Shown here in pieces: positions 1-12,422 of a stretch of 64,000 bases of DNA. The first letter of the stretch is position 1, and each line of letters starts with the position of its first letter. Under the pieces are notes generated by a model. The model was given only the letters and a program-made list of their open reading frames with translations. It ran no database searches and was not told where the DNA came from. Source of the stretch: Peromyscus leucopus (taxonomy: Eukaryota; Chordata; Mammalia; Rodentia; Cricetidae); NCBI RefSeq assembly GCF_004664715.2, contig NC_051071.1, positions 4,055,501 to 4,119,500 on the forward strand, written 5' to 3'. The translations under genes and the position numbers were made by a program.

Positions 1-2545
1 TCTTGACGCCTTCTGGAAGTGCCCTTGCTATTTGGGGACAGTCTCTGTTGGGCATTTTGATGTCTAATTTCTTGAGTTCTTTATATATTCTGTATATCAG
101 CCCTCTGTCAGATATGGGGTTGGTGAAGATCTTATCCCATTCTGTAGGCTGTCGCTTTGTCTTGTTGACTGTGGCCTTTGCTCTACAAAAGCTTCTCAGT
201 TTCAAGAGGTCCCATTAATTGATTGTTTCTCTCAGTGTCTGTGCTATTGGTGTTATATTTAGGAAGTGATCTTATATGCCAATGCATTCAAGACTACTTC
301 CTACTTTCTCTTCTATCAAGTTCAGAGTAACTGGATTTATGTTGAGGTCTTTGATCCACTTGGACTTAAGTTTTGTCCATGGTGACAGATATGGATCTAT
401 TTGCAGCCTTCTACACTTTGACATCCAGTTATGCCAGCACCATTTGTTGAAGATGCTTTCTTTTTCCCATTGTACAGTTTTGACTTTTTATCAAAAATTA
501 TATGTTCATAGGTGTGCGGATTAATGTCAGGGTCTTCAATGTGATTCCGTCAGTCCACATGTTGGTTTTTATGCCAATACCAAGCTGTTTTTATTACTGT
601 AGCTCTATAGTAGAGCTTGAGGTCAGGGATTGTGATGCCTCCAGAGGTTGTTTTATTGTACCGGATTCTTTTGGCTATCCTGGGTTTTTTGTTTTTCAAT
701 ATGAAGTTGAGTATTGTTCCTTCCAGATCTGTGAAGCTTTGTGTTGGGATTTTGATGGGGATTGCATTGAATCTGTAGATTGCTTTTGGTAAGATTGCCA
801 TCTTTACTATGTTAATCCTGCCTATCCATGAGCATGGGAGATCTTTCCATTTTCTGACATCTTCTTCAATTTCTTTTTTCAGGGACTTAAAGTTCTTGTC
901 ATATAGTTCTTTCACTTGCTTAGTTAGAGTTACCCCAAGGTATTTTATATCATTTGTGGCTATTGTAAAGGGTGATGTATTTCCTTCTCAGCCTGTTTGT
1001 CAATTGTATATAGGAGGGATACTGATTTTTTTTTTAGTTAATCTTGTATCCTGCTATGTTGCTAAAGGTGTTTATAAGCTGTATAAGTTCCTTGGTTGAA
1101 TTTTGGGGGTCACTTATGTATCATCTGCAAATAGTGAAAGCGTGACTTCTTCCTTTCCAGTTTGTATCCCCTTAATCTCTTTATGTTGTCTTATTGCTTG
1201 GCTAGAACTTCAAGTACTATATTGAGTAAATATGGGGAGAGCAGACAGCCTTGCCTTGTTCCTGATTTTAGTGGAATCGCTTTGAGTTTCTCTCCATTTA
1301 ATTTGATGTTTGCTGTTGGCTGGCTGTAAATTGCCTTTATTATGTTTAGGTATGTTCCCTGTATTCCCGATCTCTCCAAGACCTTCATCATGAAGGGGTG
1401 TTGGATTTTGTCAAATGTCTTTTCTGCATCTTAGTGAGATGATCATGTGTTTTTTTTTTCTTTGAGTTTGTTTATATCGTGTATTACATTGACCAACTTT
1501 CATATGTTGAACCACCCTTGCATCCTTGGGATGAAGCCTACTTGATGATGGTGGATAATTGTTTTGATGTGTTCTTGGAGTCTGTTTGCCAGTATTCTAT
1601 TGAGTATTTTTGCATCAATGTTCATGAGGGAGATCGGTCTATAGTTCTCTTTCTTTGTTGCATCTTTGTTTGGTTTAGGAATCAGGGTAATTGTAGCCTC
1701 ATAGAAGGAGTTTGGTAATATTTCTTCTGTTTCTATTGTGTGGAACAATTTAAAGAGTATTGGTATTAACTCTTTGAAGATGTGATAGAATTCTGTGCTG
1801 AAACTATCTGGTCCTGGGTTTTTTTTTTGTTTTTTTTTTTTTGGTTGGGAGACTTTTAATCACTGATCCTATTTCCTTAGGGGTTATTGGACTATTTAAA
1901 TAGTTTATCTGGTCTTGATTTAACTTAGGTATGTGGTACCTATCCAGAAAATTATCCATTTCTTTTAGATTTTCCAGTTTTGTGGAGTAGAGGATTTTGA
2001 AGTATGACCTGAAAATTCTTTGGATTTCCTCATTGTCTGTTGTTATGTCCCCCCTTTTCATTTCTGATTTTGTTAATTTGGATGCTCTCTCTCTCTCTGT
2101 CTTTTGGTTAGTTTGGATAAGGGCTTGTCTATCTTGTTGATTTTCTCAAAGAACCAACTCTTTGTTTCATTAATTGTTTGTATTGTTCTCTTTGTTTCTA
2201 TTTTATTGATTTCAGCTCTCAATTTGATAATTTCCTGGCATCTATTCTTCCTGGGTGACTTTGCTTCTTCTTGTTCTAGAGCTTTTAGGTGTGCTGTTAA
2301 GTCACTAGTGTGAGATTTCTCCAACTTCTTTATGTGGGTATTTAGTGCTATGAACTTCCCTCTTAGCACTGCTTTCATAGTGTCCCATACGTTTGAGTAT
2401 GTGGTGTATTCATTTTCATTGATCTCTAGGAAGTCTTTAATTTCTTTCTTTATTTCTTCCTTAGTCCATTGGTGATTCAGTTGAGCATTATTCAGTTTCC
2501 ATGAGATTGTAGGTTTTCTGTAGTTTTTGGTTAACTGGTGTTTCT
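1..2545 (-). mobile_element. LINE-1 ORF2 fragment, 5'-truncated, continues past window start
   Basis: Minus-strand translation gives successive LINE-1 ORF2 blocks in several frames. The linker before the reverse transcriptase is at 2378-2073, the RT start at 2061-1804 and 1748-1500, the RT core at 1391-1191 (motif [19 protein letters not shown]), and the post-RT region at 915-550 (motif [19 protein letters not shown]). The frame is broken repeatedly by stops and frameshifts, so this is a dead copy. Positions 1-330 hold the more C-terminal ORF2 part that is missing from the second LINE-1 at 59.5-62.4 kb. ORF2 normally encodes an endonuclease and reverse transcriptase that copy LINE and SINE RNA into the genome. 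The 3' UTR lies outside the window to the left. Confidence 0.95.
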
Positions 2546-3831
2546 ACAATGAGGATTTCCATACAGATTACAAACAGTGATTGTGCTAATATACCTAAAA
2601 TTTTTATCTCTTTTTCAAATTAAAAAAGTTCATATGAACTTTAAAGAGTCGAGATTTGGACCCAGGTCCTCCTGTCCCGTCAGTCAGCAGCCTAAGCTTC
2701 CCTGCACACTGTACTATTCCTGAGGTGATCTCTCTATTCCCACCTGATTGAAACTTCTTCCATTACCTCAACAACCAGCACCATAGTCCTGAAAGTTTCT
2801 TATGTAGACCCAAGATAATTATTTTTCCCCTTAGCTCCTTAACTTTACTTTCTGTACCTAGTCTATATCTGTTTCAGCAGATATCCAGTAACTGAAGTTT
2901 ACAAACTGCTCCAAAAACAACAGGTGGTCCTTTGGAATCAGTGAACCCTGAACTAATACATATAAAAAAAAAAAAAGCTGATGTAAGTCAAACGTTTTTG
3001 ATGGAATTTGTTACCAGCTTAAGCCCCTGCTTTGGGCCAGCATTCTAGACTGTTCCAAAGCTACCTGCTCTTCACTAGCCTCAGGTGGCCCAGCAGAACC
3101 TGGACAGTAAACCAGATGTGCCCTGCCCCATTCTAGGACTTTATCTGGCATTCCAGTCTTCTTGGACTGCAATGATATCCTAATTTCAGCTGAAAAGCAG
3201 TTACAAAAGACAATATATCACCCATTATCCTTTTCAAAAGGCTGGACTATTAGGCACAAAGAAAACTAGCTCCTTGATGCCAAAAGGAGTTGCTTTCCTT
3301 CTCTCTGGCAAAAGGAACAAATAGCTGTCTATGGTGTCTATTAACATACCAAAGCTCATGTTGGCTTCCAGGCTCCTTCAGTATCACAAATTCCTGTTAA
3401 AATAAAAGAGCTAAAAAACAAAACAAACAAAAACAAAAAACAAAAAAACCTTGCCAAAAGTAACTCAAGATGGGGGCTGGAATCTGGATAAATGGATCTT
3501 ATTAATTTTATGTGGGTAAAGCAAATGTTCATTTTCTCTGTCTCATTGCCTTAAACATCCTAAAGCTGATTATAAATGTCAGTGTCTACCTCTTTGTATC
3601 TCTCTGACCCTGCTGGCCAATGAAAAAAGAGTTAAATTCCCCAACTCTTTCCCCTATAGGCAGTAGAGAATATAGTGGGCTAAAATCCTCTCCTTCTGTT
3701 ACTTCTGAGTGTTACCATAAGCACTTGCATCATGAACTGGGTAAAAAAAAAAATCAACACAGTTAAGATACCAACCTATATAAATGTGAATCAATGTGTT
3801 GCTTAAAATAATCTAGAGCCAGTATGGAATG
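2546..3831. other. Intergenic DNA with no recognised gene
   Basis: No supported coding frame. An AATAAA followed by an A/C-rich stretch around 3403-3450 could be the tail of an old retroposed unit, but I cannot identify its body. Confidence 0.4.
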
Positions 3832-4250
3832 TGTTGCTAAAAAACTCCATTTTATGATAGGCATCCATCTTTGTACAAGTTCCCCATAATCCTGACTCAG
3901 TTTTCTGACCCAGAAATGTACAGCCATGACAATCTACTTTGTTGTGCTGTGACTAACTGCTTGTTGCTTCTGTAACCTTCTTATACAGACACCCAAGGAC
4001 TATTTTGAGGTTAACTTGACTACCTAATCTTAGCAGAGCACAATAGCTCTTGGCTTTCTTGTGCAAGGTCTTCTTGTAATTTTTACCTTTAAAAATTTTT
4101 CTTTCATCCCCCTATGCATGACAGTCTCTAATTTGGCTCAGAGATTGTTGTCCTGCTAGCAATTTCAATAAATTTGGCTAATTATAATCTGGATTGAGTA
4201 TATGATCTGTTCGTATGGTCTCAAACTTCATTGGAAGCTTCTCTGATGAT
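3832..4250 (+). mobile_element. Solo LTR-like element, probably class I ERV type
   Basis: Begins TGTTGCTAAAAAACTCC and has an LTR-like layout, with a CAATAAA polyadenylation-like signal near 4166-4172 and a downstream U5-like stretch. It resembles a rodent ERV1 LTR by recall of the sequence type. The boundaries are approximate and I could not confirm a target duplication. Confidence 0.5.
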
Positions 4251-5084
4251 GATTGAGCAAGGTAGTGATCTATGAGTATAACAGAATGTCAGGAGTCATT
4301 TTATTGCTATATTCCTTTATCAGAACAGTAGTATTTAGTTTTCTCCTGGGTCCCTGGCCTATCTATTCTCAGGTTCTTGGCCACCTGAGCAGTGGCAGGT
4401 ATGGATTTCATTTCATGGAGTAGGCCTTAAATTCAATCAGATATTGGTTGGTTACTCCACTTTTTCCCCCACTATTTTACTAGAACATCTTGCAGGCAGA
4501 TCATTATTGTAGACTAAAGAGTTTATAGCTGGGTTAATGTTTACTTTTCTCCTCTGATAGTATGCAGAGTGCCTTCTAGTACCATAAACATTAGTCATTA
4601 AGGATAAAGCATCTAGGTAGGCACCAGCTCAACTTCTCTGTGTTCAGTGAGTTGTGCTGGTATTATTTTCACACATAGGACCTTACAAAAGGGTAGTATG
4701 TTAGTCAGGGTTCTTTAGATTAACAGAACTTATAAAATGCATCTCTTTCTGTATATGTATATATATGTGGGGGATTTATTAGAATGACTTACAAGCTGTG
4801 GTCCAACTAATACACAATGGTTGTCTATGAACAGAAGAATCCAGTAGTTGTTCAGTTCATAAGGCTGAATATCTCAGCTGGTCTTCAGTATATACTGGAA
4901 TCCCAAAGAAGTAGGCTCTAATGCTAGTGACGGAATGGACATGTTAGCAAGGGCAAGAACAAGCACACAAAGAAAAAGAGCTTCCTTTTTCCATGTCTTT
5001 TTTGTAGGCTACCAGCAGAAGGTGAGGTCCAGATTATAGGTGGATTTTACCACCTCAAAGATCTGGATTAGAAGTTCGTCTTCT

Positions 5085-5236
5085 GCTGGGTGGTTGGTGG
5101 CACAAGTCTTTAATCCATGCACTCGGGAGGCAGAGGCAGGGGCAGACAGATGTCTGTAAATTCAATGCCAGCCTATTCTACAGAGCAAGTTCCAGAAGAG
5201 CCAGGGATACACAGAGACATCCTGTCTCAAAAAAAA
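5085..5236 (+). mobile_element. B1 SINE
   Basis: 7SL-derived B1 body with 'actcgggaggcagaggcagg' at the expected place, ending in CCTGTCTC plus an A tail. It sits inside the older 4700-5555 repeat. Confidence 0.9.
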
Positions 5237-5446
5237 GAGAGGAAAAGAAAAGAAGGATAATAATAATGACAAATAATAATAATAATAATAATAATAATAG
5301 GAGGAGGAAGGGGAAGAAAAGAAGAAGAGGTGGAAGAGGAAGAGGAAGAAAAGAAGAGGAGGAGGAGGGAGAGGAAGAGGAAGAAAAGAAGAAGAAGAAG
5401 AAGAAGAAGAAGAAGAAGAAGAAGAAGAAGAAGAAAAGGTGTTCCT
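5237..5446. repeat. Purine-rich microsatellite cluster (AAT)n then (GGA/GAA)n
   Basis: Follows the B1 A tail directly: (AAT)n at about 5262-5299, mixed GGA/GAA, then an uninterrupted (GAA)n at about 5390-5435. The K/E/R-rich open frame across it is only translated repeat. Confidence 0.95.
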
Positions 5447-5764
5447 ATTTCAAATTATTTAATTAAGAAAAAAAATCCTTAAAAGTGTGCCCAGTCATTA
5501 GGGTTTTAGTCAATTCCAGATGTAGTCAAGTTGATAACCAAGAATAGTCATCATAGAAGGCAACTTTTAATTTCTTGAAGTAGACTTGATTTTTTTCAAG
5601 AATGCCACTGGCAATTTTCTTTTTAAAAATGACAAATATATAGACTGATCACAAGTTCCAGTCTCAGTTTATTCAGAACAAAGTGTAGATTTATTTAGTA
5701 TAGCCACCAATTTTGTTAGGAGGTTCATAAATCAACAGAATTTGAAACAGCAGATAGGGATTTT

Positions 5765-6178
5765 ATGCTGCCTAGTTTTAAGTCAACTTGACACAAGCCA
5801 AAGTTATCTGAGTGGAGGGAACCTCAATTTAGAAAAAGCATCCATCTGTAGGCAAGCCTGCAGGGCATTTTCTTGATTAGTGATTGATGTGGAGATCTCA
5901 GCCCATGGTGAATCCTGCCACTCCCCCACAGGGCTGGTGATCCTGAGTTATATAAGAAAGTAGGCTAAGCAAATCACAAAGAGCAAGGCAGTAAGTAGCA
6001 CCCTTCTATGGCCTCTGTATGAGCTTCTGCCTCCAGATTCCTTCCTGGCTTTAGTTCCTGCCTTGGCTTCCCTCAATGGACAGTGATTTTGGGATATGTA
6101 AGCCCAATAAATCCTTCCTTACTCAAGCTGCTTTTGGTAATGGTTTTTCATCATAGCAATAATAACACAACTAAGATT
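5765..6178 (+). mobile_element. Rodent interspersed repeat with AATAAA-type 3' end
   Basis: Starts in 'gcctagttttaagtcaactt' and ends after a 'cccaataaatcc' segment. The complementary family appears at 36148-36535 and in part at 52470-52715, which confirms it is interspersed. I recognise it as a common rodent repeat but cannot name the family with certainty. Confidence 0.6.
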
Positions 6179-7100
6179 CCTTGCAAGCCCAAGAACTGGT
6201 GTAACTGTTGAGACAAATGTCATTCCTTGCCTGTACTCCCTTCTTTTAAAACTGATCTTAAAATGTCTGCATGACTCCAAAACAGGTTCATAAATAAGTT
6301 GGGAACTTTTTAGAATCAGAGTTCAAAAGTTGTTTTAGAGTTTTTTATTTTACAACCAGAGGTTACCAGAGTTAAACACGTAATCCTAAATTTAGTTTAA
6401 CCATCTGTGCAACTTTTAATAAACAGTGAGAACAGATTGTTCTGTGAAGACAGTCACATTGGAAGTGCTCAGACCACATAAATAGCCAGCCCTGTTGCAG
6501 TGAACAATGTAAAAAAATAAAAACTTGACCTCTAAAGAAATTCCTGTCAGTTTACCCGTGGTATTCCCAAGCTTACTTTCTGTTACAGTTTTCTATTCTA
6601 AAATTTTTCAGTTGCAAGAATAACATAACTCATATGCTGTTCATTCTCACTCTCCAGTTCTGAACATCTTGTCACATTTGCTCTTCCCTACTTCCTTCTC
6701 TTCCTCCCTCTGTTATTTTCTTTCCTTGGCTCACATGAGATGTTATAGACATCATTGTTTCTGCCCCAACAGTGTTTAAGACATACTACCTCAAAATATG
6801 GTCCTTAATATTTTAAGTTGAAAAAGTTTGAGATATGGCAGGTTCAGGAAGGACTCTCTGGCCTTCTGAAGCAGATTCTAAGATCTTTATGGGGTAGCTG
6901 TTCATGTTATTCACATAGGAAAGAAATATGCTTGATTCTGGAGATGAGGAAATCATTCAAGAGGAATCACAATGAATAGCCTTGCAAAGTACCCTTTTTT
7001 GCTGTCTATTTACTCTTACCTTATATGTTTTTTGTCCTCTCAGATTTTCTCACAGCTTTTTACTTCTTATCAAGCCTACAAGAATATAAAAACACTCAGC
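6179..7100. other. Intergenic DNA, no feature recognised
   Basis: AT-rich sequence with no coding frame I would defend and no clear repeat. Confidence 0.4.
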
Positions 7101-7310
7101 TGGAGGCTGGAGAGATGGCTTACTAGTGAAGAATATCTTCTGCTATTGCAGAGGACTCAAATTCTGTTCCCAGCACCCATGTAGGGTGGCTCACAACTAC
7201 CTATTACTTCAGCTCTGGGAGATATGACACTATGCTGTTCAAGGACAATTACACTCACAATGCACAAAACCACACACATGCACACAAATGAAAAGAAAAT
7301 AAATCTTTCT
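7101..7310 (+). mobile_element. B2 SINE
   Basis: tRNA-derived head 'ggctggagagatggctta', then 'cccagcacccatgtagggtg', a CA-rich 3' part and an AATAAA tail region. Confidence 0.9.
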
Positions 7311-7470
7311 TCAGATCTTCTTTTTCTTGTGAACTTTTATGTTTTATACAGACTTCTATAAATTTGTATGTTTTCCTTTTTTAATGCACTAGGAGTTCAG
7401 AATGCTATTCATGCCAGCTCTATCCTTGAACTATATGTGCAGTACTCCCTTTTAAAAAGTGTTTTATTTT

Positions 7471-7632
7471 GAAGGCTGGAGAGATGGCTCAGAGGTTAAG
7501 AGCACCAGATGCTCTTCCAGAGGACCAGGGTTCAATTCCCAGCATCCACATGGGAGCTCACAACTGTCCATAACTCCAGTTCCAGGGGATCTGACACCCT
7601 CACTCCAATGCACATAAAATAAAAAAAAATTT
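7471..7632 (+). mobile_element. B2 SINE
   Basis: Good match to the B2 head ('ggctggagagatggctcaga') and body, ending in AAATAAA plus an A run. Confidence 0.92.
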
Positions 7633-7663
7633 ATTTTGAAAAAAATATTTTGAAATAGGGGTG

Positions 7664-7755
7664 TTGCTATGTTGCCAAAGCTGGCCTTATACTTGCAATC
7701 CTCCTACTTCAGTCTCATGAGTAGCTGAGATTACAGACATTTACTACTAAACCAA
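7664..7755 (-). mobile_element. Old B1 SINE fragment
   Basis: Diverged antisense B1 with the block 'gtagctgagattacagacat' equivalent to the B1 start. Confidence 0.55.
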
Positions 7756-7789
7756 GCTTGAATAAACTTTATATAATAGGAATTGCTAG

Positions 7790-7866
7790 GGAGAATATAG
7801 CATTGTGGTTGGGCACTTGTCTAACATAATCAAGATCCTGGGCTTGATCTGTAAGATTGTAAAAGT
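7790..7866 (+). mobile_element. ID-like SINE, diverged
   Basis: Carries the tRNA-Ala-like layout of ID elements ('gggcacttgtctaacataat', then 'cctgggcttgatctgt'). Confidence 0.45.
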
Positions 7867-7953
7867 ACATGGAAAGAATATGTTCAACATGGTGGCCCAC
7901 AAAAAAAATTTATAGTATGTGCCCATTCAAATATGCCTCTTTATATATGTGCA

Positions 7954-7954
<1 letters not shown>

Positions 7955-8005
<51 letters not shown>

Positions 8006-8020
8006 ATCTATCTATCTATA
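7955..8020. repeat. (CTAT)n microsatellite
   Basis: About fifteen tandem CTAT units with one interruption. Confidence 0.97.
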
Positions 8021-10014
8021 TCCTGTTAGATCTGTTCCTTTAGGGAACACTGACTATACAACAGGATATTGCTATGTAGACTAACTTTGATCTAACTATC
8101 TGTCATATGGGTGTTATGTCAAAAATTTATTAGATCTATTTGTATCTTTCTACAAAGATACAAATGTCATAATGTATTGAATAATAATAAATTCATGAGG
8201 TATATTAGTTTCATTGACTGCAGTTTGCTAAGTAGTCCTTATCTCCCTTGATAGCTACCCAAGGTAAATATAGATTCTTTAATTCCAATATAGACTACTC
8301 ATATTAATTCTCAGATTAGATAGCAAATACATCTATGTGCATGTATATACATAGATTACATAATGGCAGCAAAAGGTCAAGGTCAAAGATGCTGCAACAG
8401 ACTTAAAGGAGTTTCAAATATGCCTAATTGGAAGCAAGAAGAAACCTGATAGGGTGGAAAAGGGATCTGGAGTTGTCACTGCATTGTTATGTCACAGAGC
8501 CAAACCTCATAGTTGAATTGAGCTACAAAAAGGAGGTGGAGGACCATGAAGGCCATAAAGGCAAAGGGCAGGACTGGATCTAAATGGATGGATAGGGACA
8601 AATGGAGAGCATTCCAAGACAAATGAATGAGCAGATAAATGGTGGTCAAGTAGACCATGCCAATAGTGAAGACTGTGTGGAGCTAAAGCCTTTGGAATAG
8701 TTGGGATTTGCCTGTTGATTCTTTGATGCACACACTGTGGTAGGTACCCAGGTTGGTAGGGACCATAGCCATGTAAGTATTAGGTGTCCTCATTTGTATG
8801 GGTCCAGATGAAGGTGCTGGGCCCTTCCTTGGTCTGCTGTATTTGGTAAGTTCTTTGGTCTAGTTTTCTTGTATGATTTTAATATACCCATATGCTCACA
8901 TGATCTAAATTTACTTGGATAAATTTACAGGGTGATAATTCTCTTCCTGCTTTTAGGAATAAATTGTCAACCTGTGACTTGTGGATGGTGTTGGACACAT
9001 GGAGTTATTTATGTGCTCACTGAAGTGTGGAGTATCCCTGTCTCTGTTCTTAAATTAAAAACCAAGTCCAAGTTGAATGTAAGTGAACTCCTTTAAGGCA
9101 AGTCACAGTTTGATATACACTATTTTACACAAAGTGGAATGACTCAGAACAAGGTATATAGCCTGATTTCAACATTATCCTTCTGCCTCAGCCTCCCAAA
9201 TTCTGGGAATAAACCTAGTCCTTTGACCAAAACACATCCTTAATTCAGATTTTTGTTCTCCTTGAAATAGGACCTTATCACCTTTAAGGGACAGGGGCAC
9301 AGCTTCATTTTGTCATTCTCACTGCCAGTAGAGTTTTTTAACCTTCCAGAGACTTTGACTAGGGCCCAAATGGGAGCCACAGCTTTGAAAGAGGGAAGAC
9401 TTTCAGGATTAAGAATATGAAGCAGAGTTAAAAATAACATGGCACACAAGAAAAAAGTAAAAGTGGATAAGAGCATGGGTGTGGGCTTCTCAAACACAAA
9501 AGAGATTCAAGAGAAAAAGGTGCCCAGAAAGAATTAGACATACCCAAGTGTCTCAAAGTGTCTCTCAAAGGAGAGCAGAATATACCACTTTGGTGGCTCT
9601 CCATAGGTTACCAAGAAACCTTTTCTTTTCTCTCTTTTCAACAAGTGAGATTACATGGTGAATCCAGAAGTATCTTGTATGAGATTGCAATTTGATAAGG
9701 TAAACCCAGCAGTCTAATTGACTAAAAGGAGTTTCTAGTAAGATTCCTAAAAAATTGCAGGAGTTTTTGTTTTTAAATTTTTATTACAGTAATAAACTTT
9801 CAAGGCCAGCCTAGTCTTATGTAGGGAGTTCCATGATAGCCAGGGATGCTTAGAGAGACTTTGTATTATTAAAAAAAAACTTTTGTGTGCCTATGTGGGG
9901 GGTGAGAGGCCCAAGGTATTTTGTAGCATTTCTCTCAACTGTAACTTATTTGATATTTTTCTTGTGATTGACTAAGGGTTGTGGGCTTGGGAGAAGAAAA
10001 CTTCAGAGGTAATG
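8021..10014. other. Intergenic DNA; possible unidentified retrocopy around 8476-8731
   Basis: No established gene. Minus-strand frames at 8658-8476 (60 aa, hydrophobic, FMAFMVLHLLFVAQF) and 9497-9240 (85 aa) look protein-like in composition, but I recognise neither and both are short. A B1 fragment lies at about 9800-9868. Confidence 0.35.
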
Positions 10015-10406
10015 TGTAGCCAGAAGGTTTTCTCTGGTCCTGCCCAGCCCAGAGTCCCGCCCAGCCCTGCAGTCCCATGGCTGCTTATAAAATAATCACT
10101 CAGAGACTTAATATTATTTACAAACCATGTGACCTATGTCAGGCTTCTTGCTAGCTCTTATATCTTAAATTAACCATTTTTATTAATCTATGTTTTGCCA
10201 TGTGTTCCATGGCTTTACTGGTCTCTTGGCATGTTGCTCCCTGGGTGGCAGGCTGGTGTCTCTCCTGCCTCTGCCTTTCTTCTTCCTCTCTCACCCTTCA
10301 ATTTCCTGCCTGGCTATAACCTAACTCACCATAGGCCAGAGCAGCTTCTTTATTAACCAATCATAGCAATACATATTCACAGCATACGGAAAGACATCTG
10401 ACAGCA
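10015..10406 (-). mobile_element. Solo ERVK-type LTR with 6-bp target duplication
   Basis: Begins TGTAGCC and ends ACAGCA, flanked by perfect 6-bp direct repeats GTAATG at 10009-10014 and 10407-10412. In minus orientation it contains 'ggttaataaagaagc', a plausible polyadenylation signal. Related LTRs occur at about 39068, 43885 and 44266. Six-base duplications fit class II endogenous retroviruses. Confidence 0.88.
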
Positions 10407-10581
10407 GTAATGTCTTACTTTTAATCTCAAGAGTACATGTGGGGGAATCAGGAGGAGGGATGAGAGGGGGATCTGTGGCTGGTATATAAAATGAATAAAA
10501 AAATTCTTAAATAAAAAGATTACATGCAACCACCTACATGACTTAAAGCTGTTGTTTACTTTGGTGAGGTAATGCTTATCA

Positions 10582-10663
10582 GGTCTTTCCTTCCCTCCTT
10601 CTCTGTCTCTCTCTCTCTCTTTCTTCTTCTTTCTTTCTCCTTCCTTCTACCCTTCCTCCTTCC

Positions 10664-10735
<72 letters not shown>

Positions 10736-10768
10736 TCCTTCCTTCCTTCCTTCCTTTCTTTCTTTCCT
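10582..10768. repeat. Polypyrimidine tract, (CTTT)n-rich
   Basis: Nearly pure C/T for about 190 bp: CT-rich, then a long (CTTT)n, then (CCTT)n. The serine/phenylalanine-rich frames on either strand are repeat translation only. Confidence 0.97.
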
Positions 10769-10770
10769 CA

Positions 10771-11450
10771 TTTTTTTTGAGACAGGGTTTCTCTGTGTTG
10801 TGATATTTTATTTGGGCTGAAATGTGGTGATTATTTTATTTGTGCTTTAATATTAAACTTTAATAAATAAAGTTTCCCTGGAGATCAGAGAAAATAGAAA
10901 GCCATTTTAAGTAAACATAGAAGTCAGACAGTACATGCCCTTAATCCTATCCCTTAGCAGGCATTACTCTGTGTGTTTAAGGCCCCACTAGGGAACAGAG
11001 GCAAGCATGGTGACACATGCCTTTAATCCCAGTACCAACCATAGAAGCCTGGAGGTCTGTACAGACAGACAGAAAGTAACATAGCTGTGTAGGAAGAGGA
11101 AGTGAGGTAGCTGGGCTAAGAGAGCCAATGAGAGGGCAGAACAGAAAGGCATATAAGCCTGGATAGACAGAAAGTCGCTCTCTTTGGAAGCTGCAGAGTT
11201 GGTGGGGTAAGGTTGGCTGGTGGCTTTCCCTCTTTACCTGATCTCTCTAAGGCTTTCACCCCTCTATTTGGCTCCATATTTTTTTATTTAATAAGACCAT
11301 TTAGAAATTCATCTATACTATGTAGTCTTGGCTATTCCAGAACTCACTTTATAGACCAGGCTGGCCTCCAAGTCACAGAGTTCTGCCTGCCTTGGCCTCC
11401 CAAGTGCTGGGATTAAAGGCGTGCGCCGCCGCCGCCACCACCACCTGGCT
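10771..11450 (-). mobile_element. B1 SINE split by an LTR insertion
   Basis: The antisense B1 starts at 10771-10795 (poly-T, 'gagacagggtttctctg') and resumes at 11318 ('ctatgtagtcttggctattc') to the right end near 11450. The two parts join into one continuous B1. The right end carries an expanded GCC/CAC triplet run at about 11422-11446. Confidence 0.88.
10796..11317 (+). mobile_element. Solo LTR, mys-like family, nested in a B1
   Basis: Starts TGTTGTGATATTTTATTTG and ends TTCATCTATA, the same family as the LTRs at 11969, 34883 and 43247. Flanks CTCTG and CTATG look like a decayed target duplication. It contains the shared 'aataaataaagtttccctgg' segment and a B1-derived stretch ('cctttaatcccagtacc'). 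Confidence 0.85.
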
Positions 11451-11495
11451 CCTTATTAATTTTCAAAATTATGTGCCTATTTAAAAAAATTAACA

Positions 11496-11706
11496 AGGTT
11501 GGAAAGATGGTTCTGTGGTTAAGAGTACTTGCTGCTGTTTCAGAGGATACAGGTTTGATTCCTAGCATCCATGTGGTAGCTCACAGTTGTTCATAACTCC
11601 AGTTCCAGGAGATCCAACACCCTATTCTGGCGCCTCTAGACACCTGAGTGCAAGTACCATAGACTCAATTCACATAGTTACACACACACATAAATAATAA
11701 AAACTT
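11496..11706 (+). mobile_element. B2 SINE
   Basis: 'ggttggaaagatggttctgt' head, 'tagcatccatgtggtagctc' body, CA-rich 3' part and AT-rich tail. Confidence 0.88.
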
Positions 11707-11968
11707 CAGAAAAACTGTCAGTACTCCCAACTCCATTATTTCTTTCCCAGTGTCATAAAATAGCAGTCATTGGAATTCTGTGGCTTCCCTTCCCTTTAAC
11801 AAGGGACTTACAATAACAAGTCCATGCTAATCATCATGAATTATAACAATGACCACAACACAGCCTTTGCCTTCAAGAACTCATTGTCTAAATAGTGGCC
11901 AGAGAGTAAATGGCACAAGATACAATGAACCTAACATAATAGAGGACAGTGGGGATAGGGAGGAGGGA

Positions 11969-12422
11969 TATGGTGATATTTTATTTGTGCTGAAATGTGA
12001 TTTTATTTGTATGTTAATAAATAAAGTTGCCTGGGGATCAGAGCTAAAAGTAAGCCATTTAGCAGAAGTCCGGCAGTGGTGGCACACACCCTTAATCTGA
12101 TCACATGGCAGGCCAAGGACACAGGCAAACAGTGACCCAAACCTTTAATCCCAGTACCAACCATAAAGACCTGGAGGTCTATATAGACAGGCAGTGACAA
12201 GGAAATCATGTGGTTGGGTTTAGAGCCAATGAGAAGGTAGAACAGAAAGGCAATAAAAAGACAGGACACACAGGAGAAGGTTTCTATCTCAGGGGGAGCG
12301 ACAGCAGCGACTGGTAAGATAAAGGTAGCCTTTGGCTTCTCTAGTGCTCCGATCTCTTAGGCTTTAACTCTGTATTTGGTTCTGTTTCTTATTTACTAAG
12401 ACCGTTTAGAATTTCATCTAGA
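11969..12422 (+). mobile_element. Solo LTR, mys-like family, perfect 6-bp target duplication
   Basis: Starts TATGGTGATATTTTATTTG, contains 'aataaataaagttgcctggg', and ends TTCATCTAGA. It is flanked by GAGGGA at 11963-11968 and 12423-12428. The family's usual first base pair TG has become TA. A B1-like stretch ('cctttaatcccagtacc') lies inside the LTR. Confidence 0.9.

Larger units (their letters stand above)
4700..5555 (-). mobile_element. Rodent interspersed repeat, interrupted by a B1 and purine tract
   Basis: The same family occurs in the opposite orientation at 21826-22350; both carry the segment 'tactggaatcccaaagaagt' or its complement. Here the element is split: 4700-5084 and about 5447-5555 are its two parts, with a B1 SINE and its expanded purine tail between them. 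The family name is uncertain (RMER-like). Confidence 0.65.

Noticed and set aside
5266..5466. Lysine/glutamate/arginine-rich 66-codon frame
   Set aside because: Pure translation of AAT and GAA microsatellite.
10556..10820. Opposite-strand frames rich in F/S/L and in K/E/R
   Set aside because: Translated polypyrimidine tract.
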